The position numbers and the translations under genes were made by a program. A stretch of 64,000 nt of DNA, from positions 3,720,001 to 3,784,000 of the forward strand of contig NZ_CP182947.1 in assembly GCF_048320135.1 (NCBI RefSeq), read 5' to 3'. Of the stretch, positions 35,869 through 43,687 are shown piece by piece (the first letter of the stretch is position 1; each line of letters opens with the position of its first letter). Under the pieces are notes generated by a model that saw only the letters and a program-made list of their open reading frames with translations, searched no databases and was not told the DNA's origin. The DNA is from Ideonella_A sakaiensis_A (lineage in GTDB: Bacteria > Pseudomonadota > Gammaproteobacteria > Burkholderiales > Burkholderiaceae_C).

Positions 35869-37817
35869 TGGCCGCAACTCGCCGCTCCACAGCCGGCATC
35901 GCACTTGGCATCGCGATGATCGTCGCTGCTGGCTGCTCGACGAAATCGTCGAAGGTCGATGCCGCATCACAGCTCAGGCTGCCCGCGAATTACCGCAATG
36001 CCGGTGCGATCGATGCCCCTGCAAGTGCCACGATGCGGCAGACAAGCCTGGCCGGGCAGGGCGCCGACGCGGCGCCGCACCCGGTTTCGCCACCGACGCG
36101 CGGCGTGTCGCAAACGGCCTGGTGGCGCGTGTTTGCGAACCGCGAACTCGACCGCCTCGTCGACCAGGCGCTGGCGAACAACCGCGATCTGCGGATCGCA
36201 ACACTGCAGGTCGCACAGGCCAAGCTGCGTGCCGACCAGGTCGGCGCCGATGGCAAACCCAAATTGTCGGCACCGCTGCAGGCCGCGGTGCAGGCGCCGG
36301 GCGGGCAGGTCGGCGCGGTACCAGTGAGTGGCAGCCGTTCGCGCCAATCTGCATTGCAGATGAGCCTGCAAGGCCAGTGGCAACCCGACCTGTGGGGCGA
36401 GCGCGCCGGCATGGCCGAGTCGGCGCAGATGCAGGTGTGGCGGGCAATCTACGAGCGCGAGAACCTGCAGCGCAACCTGGTCGCCGGTGTCGTCACCGGC
36501 TATATCAACTTTTTGATGGCCAACGATGCGATCCGGCTGGCCAGGCAAAGCGAAATCACTGGCGTGGGCATCGTCAAGGTGCTCGAGCAGCGCCTCGCCG
36601 CCGGTGACGCCACTGCCGAGGAAGTCGAACAGAAACGGGCGGCGCTGTATGCGGCGCAACTGGCGCTGCCAGGGCTCGAACTGCAACGCGAGGAGGCGCG
36701 CAACGTCATTGCGCTGCTGGTCGGCACGGTGGCGTCGGAGATCGAACTGAGCGAGACCGGCGTCGATTCGATGAAGGCGCCAGAACTCGCCGCCGAATTG
36801 CCGTCGTCGCTGCTGTTCAAGCGGCCCGACATCCGTGCCGTCGAGGCGCGCATGCGCGCGGCCAATGCCGACATCGCGGTGGCACGGGCGCGGATGCTGC
36901 CGGCGCTGAACCTGAGCTCGCAGATCGGCTACAGCGGTGTCGGCGTGATGCATATGCTGCAGCCGCAGACCTTGTTCTGGAACCTGATTTCCGGCATGGC
37001 GGTCAGCATCTTCGACGGCGGCCGCAAGGAAGCCGACAAGGCCTTGTCGCAGGCTGCCTACGAGCAAATGGTCGAGACATACGCGCGTACCGTGCTGCAG
37101 GCGATGCGTGAAGTCGAAGGCACGCTGGCAGGCATGCGTTCGGCGCGCGAGCAGCTGGCCGTGCAGCGCCGCATGACCGATGCCGGATTGAACCTGTACA
37201 AGCTCAGCGAGACCGGCTTTCGTGTCGGCGCGGTCGATACCACCGGCCTGCTCGAGGCGAGAAAGGGCTGGCAGCGCCATGTCGAGGACGAATGGCGGCG
37301 CAAGGCCGACTATCTGAAGACCAATGTCGCGCTTTATCAGGTGCTGGGTTCGCAGGCCGTCGCGCCTGTCTCGGGTGTCAGTGCTGAGGACGATGAATTC
37401 GACCGTTTCGCCGGCCTTGCCGAAGCGGAGCTGTTCGGCAATGGTTCTAGCCTGGCCGGCAACGCCGGCTGGCAGGTCGTATTGCCGGGCATGCATCATC
37501 ACTCGACCGTGCTGGCTGTCTGGCGCGACCTGCATGCGCGTTACCCCGCCGAGATGCAGGGCCGCGCGCTGCGCGTGCGGCCGAACGGGCACGTCGATGC
37601 CGACGACGCCGGCCCGCAGGCTTGGCACCAGCTCTTCGTGACCCGCTTCGCGGTGAAGGACGATGCGGAACGCTTCTGCCGTGGGTTGCGGATGCGGCAG
37701 CAGATGTGTGGGGTGGAGGCCGTTACCGCCAATGCCGCCAGTCTCGGCACCGCGAACGCGATCTCCCGCCTGGCTGCCACGGTCGGTGACGGGTTGTCGG
37801 CCGCCAACCATCGATGA
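35868..37817 (+). CDS. NodT-family outer-membrane factor lipoprotein with SPOR-like extension
   Basis: A 649-residue TolC/NodT-type channel subunit. The ATG at 35868 (TGATG with the adaptor stop) gives a signal with lipobox IVAAGC, so Cys23 would be lipidated. The duplicated OEP domain covers about 85-500 (NNRDLRIATLQVAQAKL, LLFKRPDIRAVEARM, ANADIAVARARMLPALNL). A further 130 residues, unusual for the family, contain a SPOR-like fold pattern: WQVVLPGMHHHSTVLAVW...ALRVRP...WHQLFVTRFAVKDDAERFCRGL. SPOR domains bind denuded peptidoglycan, so the channel might be held at septal or remodelled wall. A decayed partial copy lies directly downstream. Confidence 0.88.
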   Translation: MAATRRSTAGIALGIAMIVAAGCSTKSSKVDAASQLRLPANYRNAGAIDAPASATMRQTSLAGQGADAAPHPVSPPTRGVSQTAWWRVFANRELDRLVDQALANNRDLRIATLQVAQAKLRADQVGADGKPKLSAPLQAAVQAPGGQVGAVPVSGSRSRQSALQMSLQGQWQPDLWGERAGMAESAQMQVWRAIYERENLQRNLVAGVVTGYINFLMANDAIRLARQSEITGVGIVKVLEQRLAAGDATAEEVEQKRAALYAAQLALPGLELQREEARNVIALLVGTVASEIELSETGVDSMKAPELAAELPSSLLFKRPDIRAVEARMRAANADIAVARARMLPALNLSSQIGYSGVGVMHMLQPQTLFWNLISGMAVSIFDGGRKEADKALSQAAYEQMVETYARTVLQAMREVEGTLAGMRSAREQLAVQRRMTDAGLNLYKLSETGFRVGAVDTTGLLEARKGWQRHVEDEWRRKADYLKTNVALYQVLGSQAVAPVSGVSAEDDEFDRFAGLAEAELFGNGSSLAGNAGWQVVLPGMHHHSTVLAVWRDLHARYPAEMQGRALRVRPNGHVDADDAGPQAWHQLFVTRFAVKDDAERFCRGLRMRQQMCGVEAVTANAASLGTANAISRLAATVGDGLSAANHR

Positions 37818-37819
37818 CA

Positions 37820-38345
37820 CCCGCAACCAGCGATACCAGAAGATGAAGGTCGCGCAGTTCAAGCTGCACGCCGATCAGGTAACCGCCGATGGCGAGCAGG
37901 GCCTCGATGCGCCGCCGCAGGCCGCGGTGCAGGCGCCGCCCGGGTAGGTCGGCGGTGCCGGTGACGCGCAGCAGTTCGCGGCAGCAGGCGTCGCTGAGAT
38001 GAGCCTGCATGGGCACTGGCAGCCCGACCTGTGGGGCGACGCTCGGGCATGGCCGGATCGGCGCAAATGCAGGTCTCGCGAACAATCTGCGAACGCGATA
38101 ACCTGCAACACAGTCTTGTCCGCTAACTGGTCAACGGCTATGCTGACTACTTGACCGCCAAACACGCGATCCCCTAGCGCGGCAAGGCGATGCGACCAGT
38201 GTCGGCATCGCGAGCAGCGCTCGCCGCTGGTGATGCGACCGTCAAGGAACTCAAACCAAGCGTGCCACGCTATCGCGATGCAGCAGGCATTGCCAGGGTT
38301 CGAGCTGCAGCGCGAGCAGGTGCACAACGGCCTTGCGCCGCTATT
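37820..38345 (+). pseudogene. Decayed partial copy of the outer-membrane factor gene
   Basis: This stretch aligns colinearly with the intact gene at about 36,180-36,720, covering the segment from NNRDLRIATLQVAQAKL to LPGLELQREEARN. Matching blocks include CTGCAGGCCGCGGTGCAGGC, CCCGACCTGTGGGGCGA and CTCGCCGCTGGTGATGC. Stops and small indels break every frame. No start or end of a gene is present, so it is a relic of a duplication, not a truncated functional gene. Confidence 0.85.
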
Positions 38346-38396
38346 CCGCTATTCCGCTATTCCGAATCGTCGCGTCCGATCTGGAGCTGAGGCGGC

Positions 38397-38612
38397 AACG
38401 ACGCGCTGCTGGTCCGGAACGGCAACGGCAACGGCATGATCGACACCGGTAGCGAGCTCTACGGCGCCGGCACCCGCGACGCCGAAGGCCGCCGCGTCGG
38501 CACGGCTACGCCGCGCTGAAGCTCTGGGCGACGTCAACTACGAAGGCAAGACCGACGCTAGCGAGCTGCGCAGGCTGATCGAGATAGGTGTCGTCGAGCT
38601 CAACCTAGGAAC
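38397..38612 (+). pseudogene. Relic of a calcium-loop secretion-substrate tail
   Basis: Translation gives LLVRNGNGNGMIDTGSELYG, a clear relative of DRNGNGIIDSGAELFG in the giant protein. A frameshift follows, then a sequence ending ELRRLIEIGVVELNLGT that corresponds to the EELHSLSSLGIKQMNIGA part. The order matches the C-terminal domain of the giant gene (about 27,110-27,385). It follows the decayed outer-membrane gene, so both probably come from one lost secretion module. Confidence 0.8.
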
Positions 38613-38674
38613 TGCGCGGCGACCGCGGCGCATTTCCGGCGATCGTCCGGGCGCCGGCGTGGCTCAATCGGTGC

Positions 38675-39478
38675 ATGTCCGAACCTGCCGTTCACCTATA
38701 CCAGATCGCGTATTCGCCGGCGACGCTGGCCGCCGTCGAGCCGGGCTACGCCGTGCTCGACAACCTGGCCAACCCGCGCCCCGACTGGTACGAGTACGAG
38801 CCGATGCGGCGCTTCCTGCTGCAGCGGCCGCTCGACGACAGCGCGTACTACGGCTTCTTCTCGCCGAAGTTCGGCGCCAAGACGCAGCTGACCGCGGCCC
38901 AGGTGCGCGCGACGGTGCTCGCCGCCGGCGCCGACGTCGTCCTGTTCTCTCCGCAACCCGACATGGGCGCGTTCTTCCTCAACGTCTTCGAGCAGGGCGA
39001 GACGTTCGACCCGGGCCTGATCGACGCCTACTCGGCGTTCCTCGACCACGTCGGCCGGCCGGCGCCGCTGCGCCAGCTGGTGATGGATTCGCGCCAGATC
39101 GTCTTCAGCAACTACTTCGTCGCTCGGCCGGCGTTCTGGCGAGAATGGCTCGCGTTGAACGAGGCGCTGTGGGCGGTCTGCGAAGGCCCGCCGACGCCGC
39201 TACAGCAGGCGCTGACCGCACCGACCAGCTATCCCGGCGCCGCCCAGCGCAAGGTCTTCCTGCAGGAACGCGCGGCCTCGCTGCTGCTGACCGTTCAGCC
39301 GCGGTGGCGGACCTACGCCGCCAACCCGTACACGATGGGCTGGTCGGCTTCGCGGCTGCGCGAGCACCCGGCCGAGGCGGTGATGAGCGACGCGCTGAAG
39401 GTTGCCTGGCGCGAGCAGCGCTTCCCGCAGTACATCGACGCGTTCTGCAGGCTGCGGGAGCGATTCGCCCGAGCCTAG
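38675..39478 (+). CDS. Conserved protein of glycan/secretion clusters, function unknown
   Basis: A 267-residue soluble protein starting MSEPAVHLYQIAYSP. No signal peptide, membrane segment or catalytic motif is evident. It has a recognisable pattern: PRPDWYEYEPMRRFLL, YYGFFSPKFGAKT, VLFSPQPDMGAFFLNVFEQGE and FSNYFVARPAFWREWLALNEAL. I recall this pattern from uncharacterised proteins encoded beside glycosyltransferase genes, but cannot name a family. Its codon use looks intact. The next genes are a broken methyltransferase and a divergent set of glycan genes, so a role in making or attaching a surface glycan is possible. Confidence 0.7.
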   Translation: MSEPAVHLYQIAYSPATLAAVEPGYAVLDNLANPRPDWYEYEPMRRFLLQRPLDDSAYYGFFSPKFGAKTQLTAAQVRATVLAAGADVVLFSPQPDMGAFFLNVFEQGETFDPGLIDAYSAFLDHVGRPAPLRQLVMDSRQIVFSNYFVARPAFWREWLALNEALWAVCEGPPTPLQQALTAPTSYPGAAQRKVFLQERAASLLLTVQPRWRTYAANPYTMGWSASRLREHPAEAVMSDALKVAWREQRFPQYIDAFCRLRERFARA

Positions 39479-39529
39479 GATCGGAACGCCGGCCGGGCCT
39501 GGTGCGCGCCGGGCCGGCTAGGACAGACC

Positions 39530-40150
39530 TCCCCAACAACTCTTCGACAAAGCACCGGACTGGAATTCGGCGTGGTCGAACGTCGACCTGGCGACGCAGA
39601 CTCCGCTCGAGCGGGGCCTGTTCTCGCAACTGCTCGATGCGTCCGTTCCGACTGTCACCCGGGGTCGAAGAAGGCGCTGGGGGTCGGATGTTTTCCGGGC
39701 AAGTTCATCGAGTACGTCGCCGGCAAGGGCTACGTGGTCAGCGGCTTCGACACGTATCAACGGGTGGGCGAGATCGCCTCCTCGGTGTCGACGCGCGAGC
39801 ACGCCGTCGGGTCGTTCCGTCAGACGATGTTCGAGCACTACGTCGACGAGGCGCAGGAGCGCTTCGACACCGTGCTGTCGCTGGGATTCATCGAGCACTT
39901 CAACGACTTCTGCGACGTGCTCTACGGCCATCTCCACCTGTGCACCGTCGGCGGCCGGATCGTCGTCGGGCGCCGAACTTCGCGTCGCCGATCCAGCGTG
40001 CGCTGCATCAGGTGCTCGACGGCGCAAACCTGGCTTCACATGTCCTCGAAGCCATGTACCCGCCGCTCTGGGTCGACACTGCGTCGAGCTGGCTGCCGAA
40101 CTGTCCCGACGGGATCAGGCCCTGGCCAAGGGGTGCGTCGACTTCGTGTC
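39530..40150 (+). pseudogene. Frameshifted class I SAM-dependent methyltransferase
   Basis: Three successive plus-strand frames give one methyltransferase-like protein. The first (about 39,530-39,660) reads KAPDWNSAWSNVDLATQTPL. The second (about 39,660-39,975) has GVGCFPGKFIEYVAGKGY, VLSLGFIEHFNDF and CTVGGRIVVG. The third (about 39,975-40,150) has PNFASPIQRALHQVLDGAN and SHVLEAMYPPLWV. The SAM-binding loop is degenerate. Two frameshifts and no clear start point to a pseudogene, although sequencing errors cannot be excluded. Confidence 0.7.
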
Positions 40151-40202
40151 GGGACTGTGCGGATGACCCGCCGCCACACCGGCAGCCGGAGCCGGCGCCG
40201 CG

Positions 40203-40874
40203 CTATCGCGTGTGGTCCACCATTCTGAAGTACGGGTTCTCGAAGATGTCGGCTGCGGTGGTCGTATAGCGGACGTCTTGCTTCTGCAGCAGCCACGGCA
40301 GGCTGAGCTGGTCCTGGACCGACCAGCGCGCACACTCGCCGTACCAGCCGCGCAGGAATTCCGGATGCTTGGTCAACAGAGCGCTGGAATAGCAGAAGAC
40401 GCCGCAAGCGAAGAGGCGGTCGTCGACATAGGAACGGTCGGCGAGATACGAAGCCACCTGTTGCTGCATGGGCTCGTTCAGGTAGCGGCTGCGCAAGTAA
40501 GGATTGCTGCCGTCCATCTGCGCCACGCAGAAGTCGAGCTCGGCGGCGACCGAATCGCGGTGCGGGTGCCGAAAGAATACGATCTCGTGGGTGCCGAGCT
40601 CGTCCAGCATCCACTGGACGGCGCCCTCGTCGGCAAGGTAGATCGAGGAATCGAGCCACAGGTAGTAGTCGTATCCCGGGTCCATCTCGTGGCTCAGCAT
40701 CTTCGGGATCTTGGCCTGCAGACGCGGATGCAGTGCGTTCGACCGCGGCGGCATGGTCTGGTCAGTGTGGTAGCGCAGGTCGATCGAAGTGCCGACCGGC
40801 ACCCGTTGCGGCTCATGCCGCAGGCCCAGCGGATCGATGTTGCCCAGGTTCGCGCTCGACAGCAGGATCTTCAC
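40203..40874 (-). CDS. Glycosyltransferase-like protein (DUF616-type)
   Basis: A 223-residue protein. The GTG start at 40874 overlaps the stop of the upstream gene (GTGA) and begins VKILLSSANLGNIDP. The pattern YYLWLDSSIYLADEG (a D-x-S variant of a GT-A acidic motif), EIVFFRHPHRDSVAAELDF, VDDRLFACGVFCYSS and WSVQDQLSLPWLLQK resembles the DUF616/glycosyltransferase-like group. It is the last gene of a three-gene minus-strand set making or modifying a glycan. The sugar and acceptor are unknown. Confidence 0.6.
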   Translation of the reverse strand: MKILLSSANLGNIDPLGLRHEPQRVPVGTSIDLRYHTDQTMPPRSNALHPRLQAKIPKMLSHEMDPGYDYYLWLDSSIYLADEGAVQWMLDELGTHEIVFFRHPHRDSVAAELDFCVAQMDGSNPYLRSRYLNEPMQQQVASYLADRSYVDDRLFACGVFCYSSALLTKHPEFLRGWYGECARWSVQDQLSLPWLLQKQDVRYTTTAADIFENPYFRMVDHTR

Positions 40875-42412
40875 GACGTGACGGGCGGGCTCGGTGCCGC
40901 GTCCAGAAGCCTCACCGGCACCACCTGCCGGGGTCGCATGGCCAGAGGCAGCTCGTCGTCCGGAACGCCGCCGAAGTCCGCGCGCATGGTGCGCGCCTGC
41001 GTGCGCTCGGCCATCGTCGTCGGCACCTTGACCAACTTGACGCGCATGTAGTGCGCAGCGTCGATGCCGCACTCGGCCAGCCGGCCGTCCAGGTACGTCA
41101 GCTGCGCCATCCGGAAGCGGTGCTCGAACCAGCCCAGGTACCAGAACCACTCGCAGTAGTAGATCCACGAGTGCTCGTTGAGCGCGCGCACGTGGGTCGG
41201 GTCCTGCCACGCCGTCGGGGCGCGTTCGAATGGCACCTCGATTTGCATCTCGCCGCCTTCGCGCAGCAGCGCCAGGCAATTGGTCATCAGCTGCGGCAGG
41301 TCGCCGACATGCTCGAGAACGTTGTTGGCGTAAACGACATCCAGCCCGCCGGCGAGCAGCTCGACCGGGCCGGCCAGTTCGCTGTCGACGCGCAGCGGCC
41401 AGCGCTGCGCCTGGGCGAGATCGATTACGGCGTCGGGTTGCGCGCTGGACAGGATGTCGACGTTGAACCAACCGGGCTTGTAGTCCTTTCCGGACCCGAT
41501 GTGCAGTCGCGTCGGCCGCCACGGCGCGGCGGCGGCCACCGCGGTGCGACGCGTGTGGTGGCCGGCCCCCAGCGCGAGCGCGTGCGCGAACGGCTCTAAC
41601 ACGTCGTGACGCGGAAACGCGGCGAGCCTGTCACGAGCCTCGTCGGCGAAGCCCGGTGCGCCGAAGCGGTGGGCGAAGAATTCGGCGATGCCGTCGGTCG
41701 CCACCCAGAAGACGCTGTCCTCGAACTGCGCTGGCGGCGCGGTCGACGCGGCGCGCTCGCTGACCACCGGCGTTCCCAGCGACAGGCAATGGAACACCCG
41801 CGCCTGCTCGAAGCGGGCGGTGTCGTAGTAGTGGCAATTGAAGACGACCTTCGACTGCGCAATGTAGGCGTCGCGCTCGGCGCTGAAAAGCAGGCTGGGC
41901 GGCGCCGCCACGATCCGGCCGGCGCCCTCGATCTGCGCGATCAGGCGACTCCGCCGCTCGTTGACGGCGCCGAAGAACAGGATGTCGATCGGCCGCCGCT
42001 CGATCGGCACCTCCACGGCTTGGCGAAGGTACGGGGCGTGGCCGAAACCGATCACCGGTACCGCCGCCGGCGTCGCGGTGTAGGTGGTGCAGTTGGCGAC
42101 GTCGTAGTCGATCACCGCCGACGTCGACAGCAACCGCAGGTACGCCTCGTCGACCGGCTTGCCGCCGGCACCTAGTTGCTCGAGGTTGACGAACACGCAG
42201 CTGTTGCGTTCGCGCAGCGCCGGATCGAAGCCGAGGTGGGCGCCGAACACGACGTTAACCGCGTCGTGCCGCAGTCGGTTCTTCGCCAGCGTGACCTCCG
42301 CGCCGAGCCGGCGGAACTGCCAGCGGAAGAATCGCGCCTGATCGAGGAAGCCGAGCGGCGACGGATCGCCGCTCGGCTGCACGATGCACAGATGGACAGG
42401 GGGGGTCGGCAT
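40871..42412 (-). CDS. Bifunctional glycosyltransferase-methyltransferase
   Basis: A 513-residue two-domain protein. Residues 1-280 look like a GT4/CgeB-type glycosyltransferase C-half: PIDILFFGAVNERRSRLIAQ, YYDTARFEQARVFHCLSLGTPVVSE and a terminal VFWVATDGIAEFF. Residues 300-470 form a class I methyltransferase: RLHIGSGKDYKPGWFNVDIL, VVYANNVLEHVGDLPQLM and CLALLREGGEMQIEVPF. Such fusions add and cap sugars in O-glycan or polysaccharide synthesis. The fused methyltransferase may have made the broken stand-alone one at 39.5 kb redundant. It overlaps the downstream gene and follows the GT2 gene by about 40 bp. Confidence 0.75.
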   Translation of the reverse strand: MPTPPVHLCIVQPSGDPSPLGFLDQARFFRWQFRRLGAEVTLAKNRLRHDAVNVVFGAHLGFDPALRERNSCVFVNLEQLGAGGKPVDEAYLRLLSTSAVIDYDVANCTTYTATPAAVPVIGFGHAPYLRQAVEVPIERRPIDILFFGAVNERRSRLIAQIEGAGRIVAAPPSLLFSAERDAYIAQSKVVFNCHYYDTARFEQARVFHCLSLGTPVVSERAASTAPPAQFEDSVFWVATDGIAEFFAHRFGAPGFADEARDRLAAFPRHDVLEPFAHALALGAGHHTRRTAVAAAAPWRPTRLHIGSGKDYKPGWFNVDILSSAQPDAVIDLAQAQRWPLRVDSELAGPVELLAGGLDVVYANNVLEHVGDLPQLMTNCLALLREGGEMQIEVPFERAPTAWQDPTHVRALNEHSWIYYCEWFWYLGWFEHRFRMAQLTYLDGRLAECGIDAAHYMRVKLVKVPTTMAERTQARTMRADFGGVPDDELPLAMRPRQVVPVRLLDAAPSPPVTS

Positions 42413-42451
42413 GGAAAGGGTCCTCGGGACGTGGATATCGCGCGCGCGCCG

Positions 42452-43219
42452 TCAGATCTCGTCGGCGAAGCGCAGCATTTCCGGCGGCATCTGCAGCCCC
42501 AGGCCGGTCATCATCGCGCTGCGATGCTCGGTCAGGTGCGCGGCCGGGAAGCGCGCGTAGATCGACAGGAAGTCGAGCCAGAACAGGCGTCGTCGCCGGG
42601 CCTGCATTGACGTCGTCGCATTGGCGGTCTTGTCGATGCTGACGACGTCGAACGCGACGTGGCGCAGGGGCAGCCGGGTCGCCTGCCGCAGCAGGAACTC
42701 CCAGTCCTCATGGCTGCGCAGTCGTTCGTCGAAGGTGCCGGCCACCGCGGCCCGGCGCAGCAGGTACGCGCCGACCGGGATCCGGTTGCAGACCAGCAGG
42801 TGGTCGAGCGTCAGGGCGGCGAGGTTGTGGACCGTGCGCCGCTCGGTGTCGAACGTGCTGTGGTTACCGAACACGATGCCTTCGTGGCCGGCGGCGCCGG
42901 CCAGCAACGCGTCGAGGCCGCCCGGGTTGAAGAAATCGTCGTCGTCGAGGAACGTGACGAAGGCGCCGCCCGCCAGCGCGAGGCCAATGTTGCGGCTGGC
43001 CGATAGGCCGCGCTGCTGCCCCGCCTTGCAGACATAGCGGGCGCCGAACCGGCGCGCGAGGTCGAAACCTGATCCGTCGGCGCAATCGTCGACAACGATC
43101 ACCTCGCGGTCCGCGGCCACCGTCGACGTCGCGGCGGCGACGCTCGCGAGCGCGCGTTCCAGGGTCTGCGGCCTGCGATAGGTCGGCACGACGATCGACA
43201 GCATCTTCATTTGGGTCAC
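42452..43219 (-). CDS. Family 2 glycosyltransferase
   Basis: A 255-residue GT2 enzyme, probably cytoplasmic. The N-terminus MLSIVVPTYRRPQTLERAL, VIVVDDCADGS, GLSASRNIGLALAGGAFVTF and the metal-binding LDDDDFF are the GT-A fold signatures; HEDWEFLLR is the acceptor-side motif. Three in-frame ATGs (43219, 43210, 43204) are possible starts, and the first is given. It is the first gene of the minus-strand glycan set. Donor and acceptor are unknown. The genes could supply sugars to the giant repeat protein or build an unrelated surface glycan. Confidence 0.85.
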   Translation of the reverse strand: MTQMKMLSIVVPTYRRPQTLERALASVAAATSTVAADREVIVVDDCADGSGFDLARRFGARYVCKAGQQRGLSASRNIGLALAGGAFVTFLDDDDFFNPGGLDALLAGAAGHEGIVFGNHSTFDTERRTVHNLAALTLDHLLVCNRIPVGAYLLRRAAVAGTFDERLRSHEDWEFLLRQATRLPLRHVAFDVVSIDKTANATTSMQARRRRLFWLDFLSIYARFPAAHLTEHRSAMMTGLGLQMPPEMLRFADEI

Positions 43220-43311
43220 GACCGCAGTGTCGGGCCGTTGGCGCCGGCGCGATCGCCGGAAATGCGGCGGCGGCGGCGGGCAGTTCGGCGGTCCGCGCGC
43301 GTCGCTCGCGA

Positions 43312-43410
43312 TCAGCGCACTGGCAGCGCCGCGCTCAGCTCGAGCAGCACGTCCGGATCAATCGGCTTCTTCAAGTGGTGGTCGAAGCCCACCTCGTGCG
43401 CGCGAGCGGC
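43312..43410 (-). pseudogene. C-terminal fragment of a response-regulator receiver domain
   Basis: On the minus strand the last 33 codons read DDAARAHEVGFDHHLKKPID followed by PDVLLELSAALPVR and a stop. This is the typical end of a CheY-like receiver, with the conserved Lys-Pro. Upstream the frame passes into antisense dnaE2 sequence, so the 5' part of the gene is lost. The junction at about 43,395-43,410 marks a recombination breakpoint. Confidence 0.7.
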
Positions 43411-43665
43411 ATCGTCACCCATCGCCAGCGCCCGGAAACCGCGAAGGGCACGGTCTTCGTCACGCTCGAGGACGATACCGGCTCGATCAACGTGAACGTC
43501 TGGCCGGCGGTTGCCGCGGCGCAGCGCAAGTCGCTGCTGGCCGCAAGACTGCTGACGGTGCTCGGCCGCTGGCAGCGCGAAGGCGCCCACCTTGCTGCCG
43601 GCAAGCTGATCGACCACACCGAGCTGCTCGGCGGGCTGGTCAGCCGGAGTCGGGATTTCAGGTGA
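43395..43665 (+). pseudogene. Second, diverged copy of the dnaE2 3' end
   Basis: About 271 bp match dnaE2 18,750-19,026 at roughly 85 percent of bases, in the same orientation. Shared translated blocks are ASGIVTHRQRPETAKGTVFV, TLEDDTGS, VAAAQRK and the exact ending GLVSRSRDFR plus stop. One 6-bp deletion keeps the frame. Nothing upstream supplies the rest of a polymerase, so it cannot be functional alone. It ends 22 bp before the phaC stop. Confidence 0.92.
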
Positions 43666-43687
43666 GATTCACTGACGCAGCACTGGC

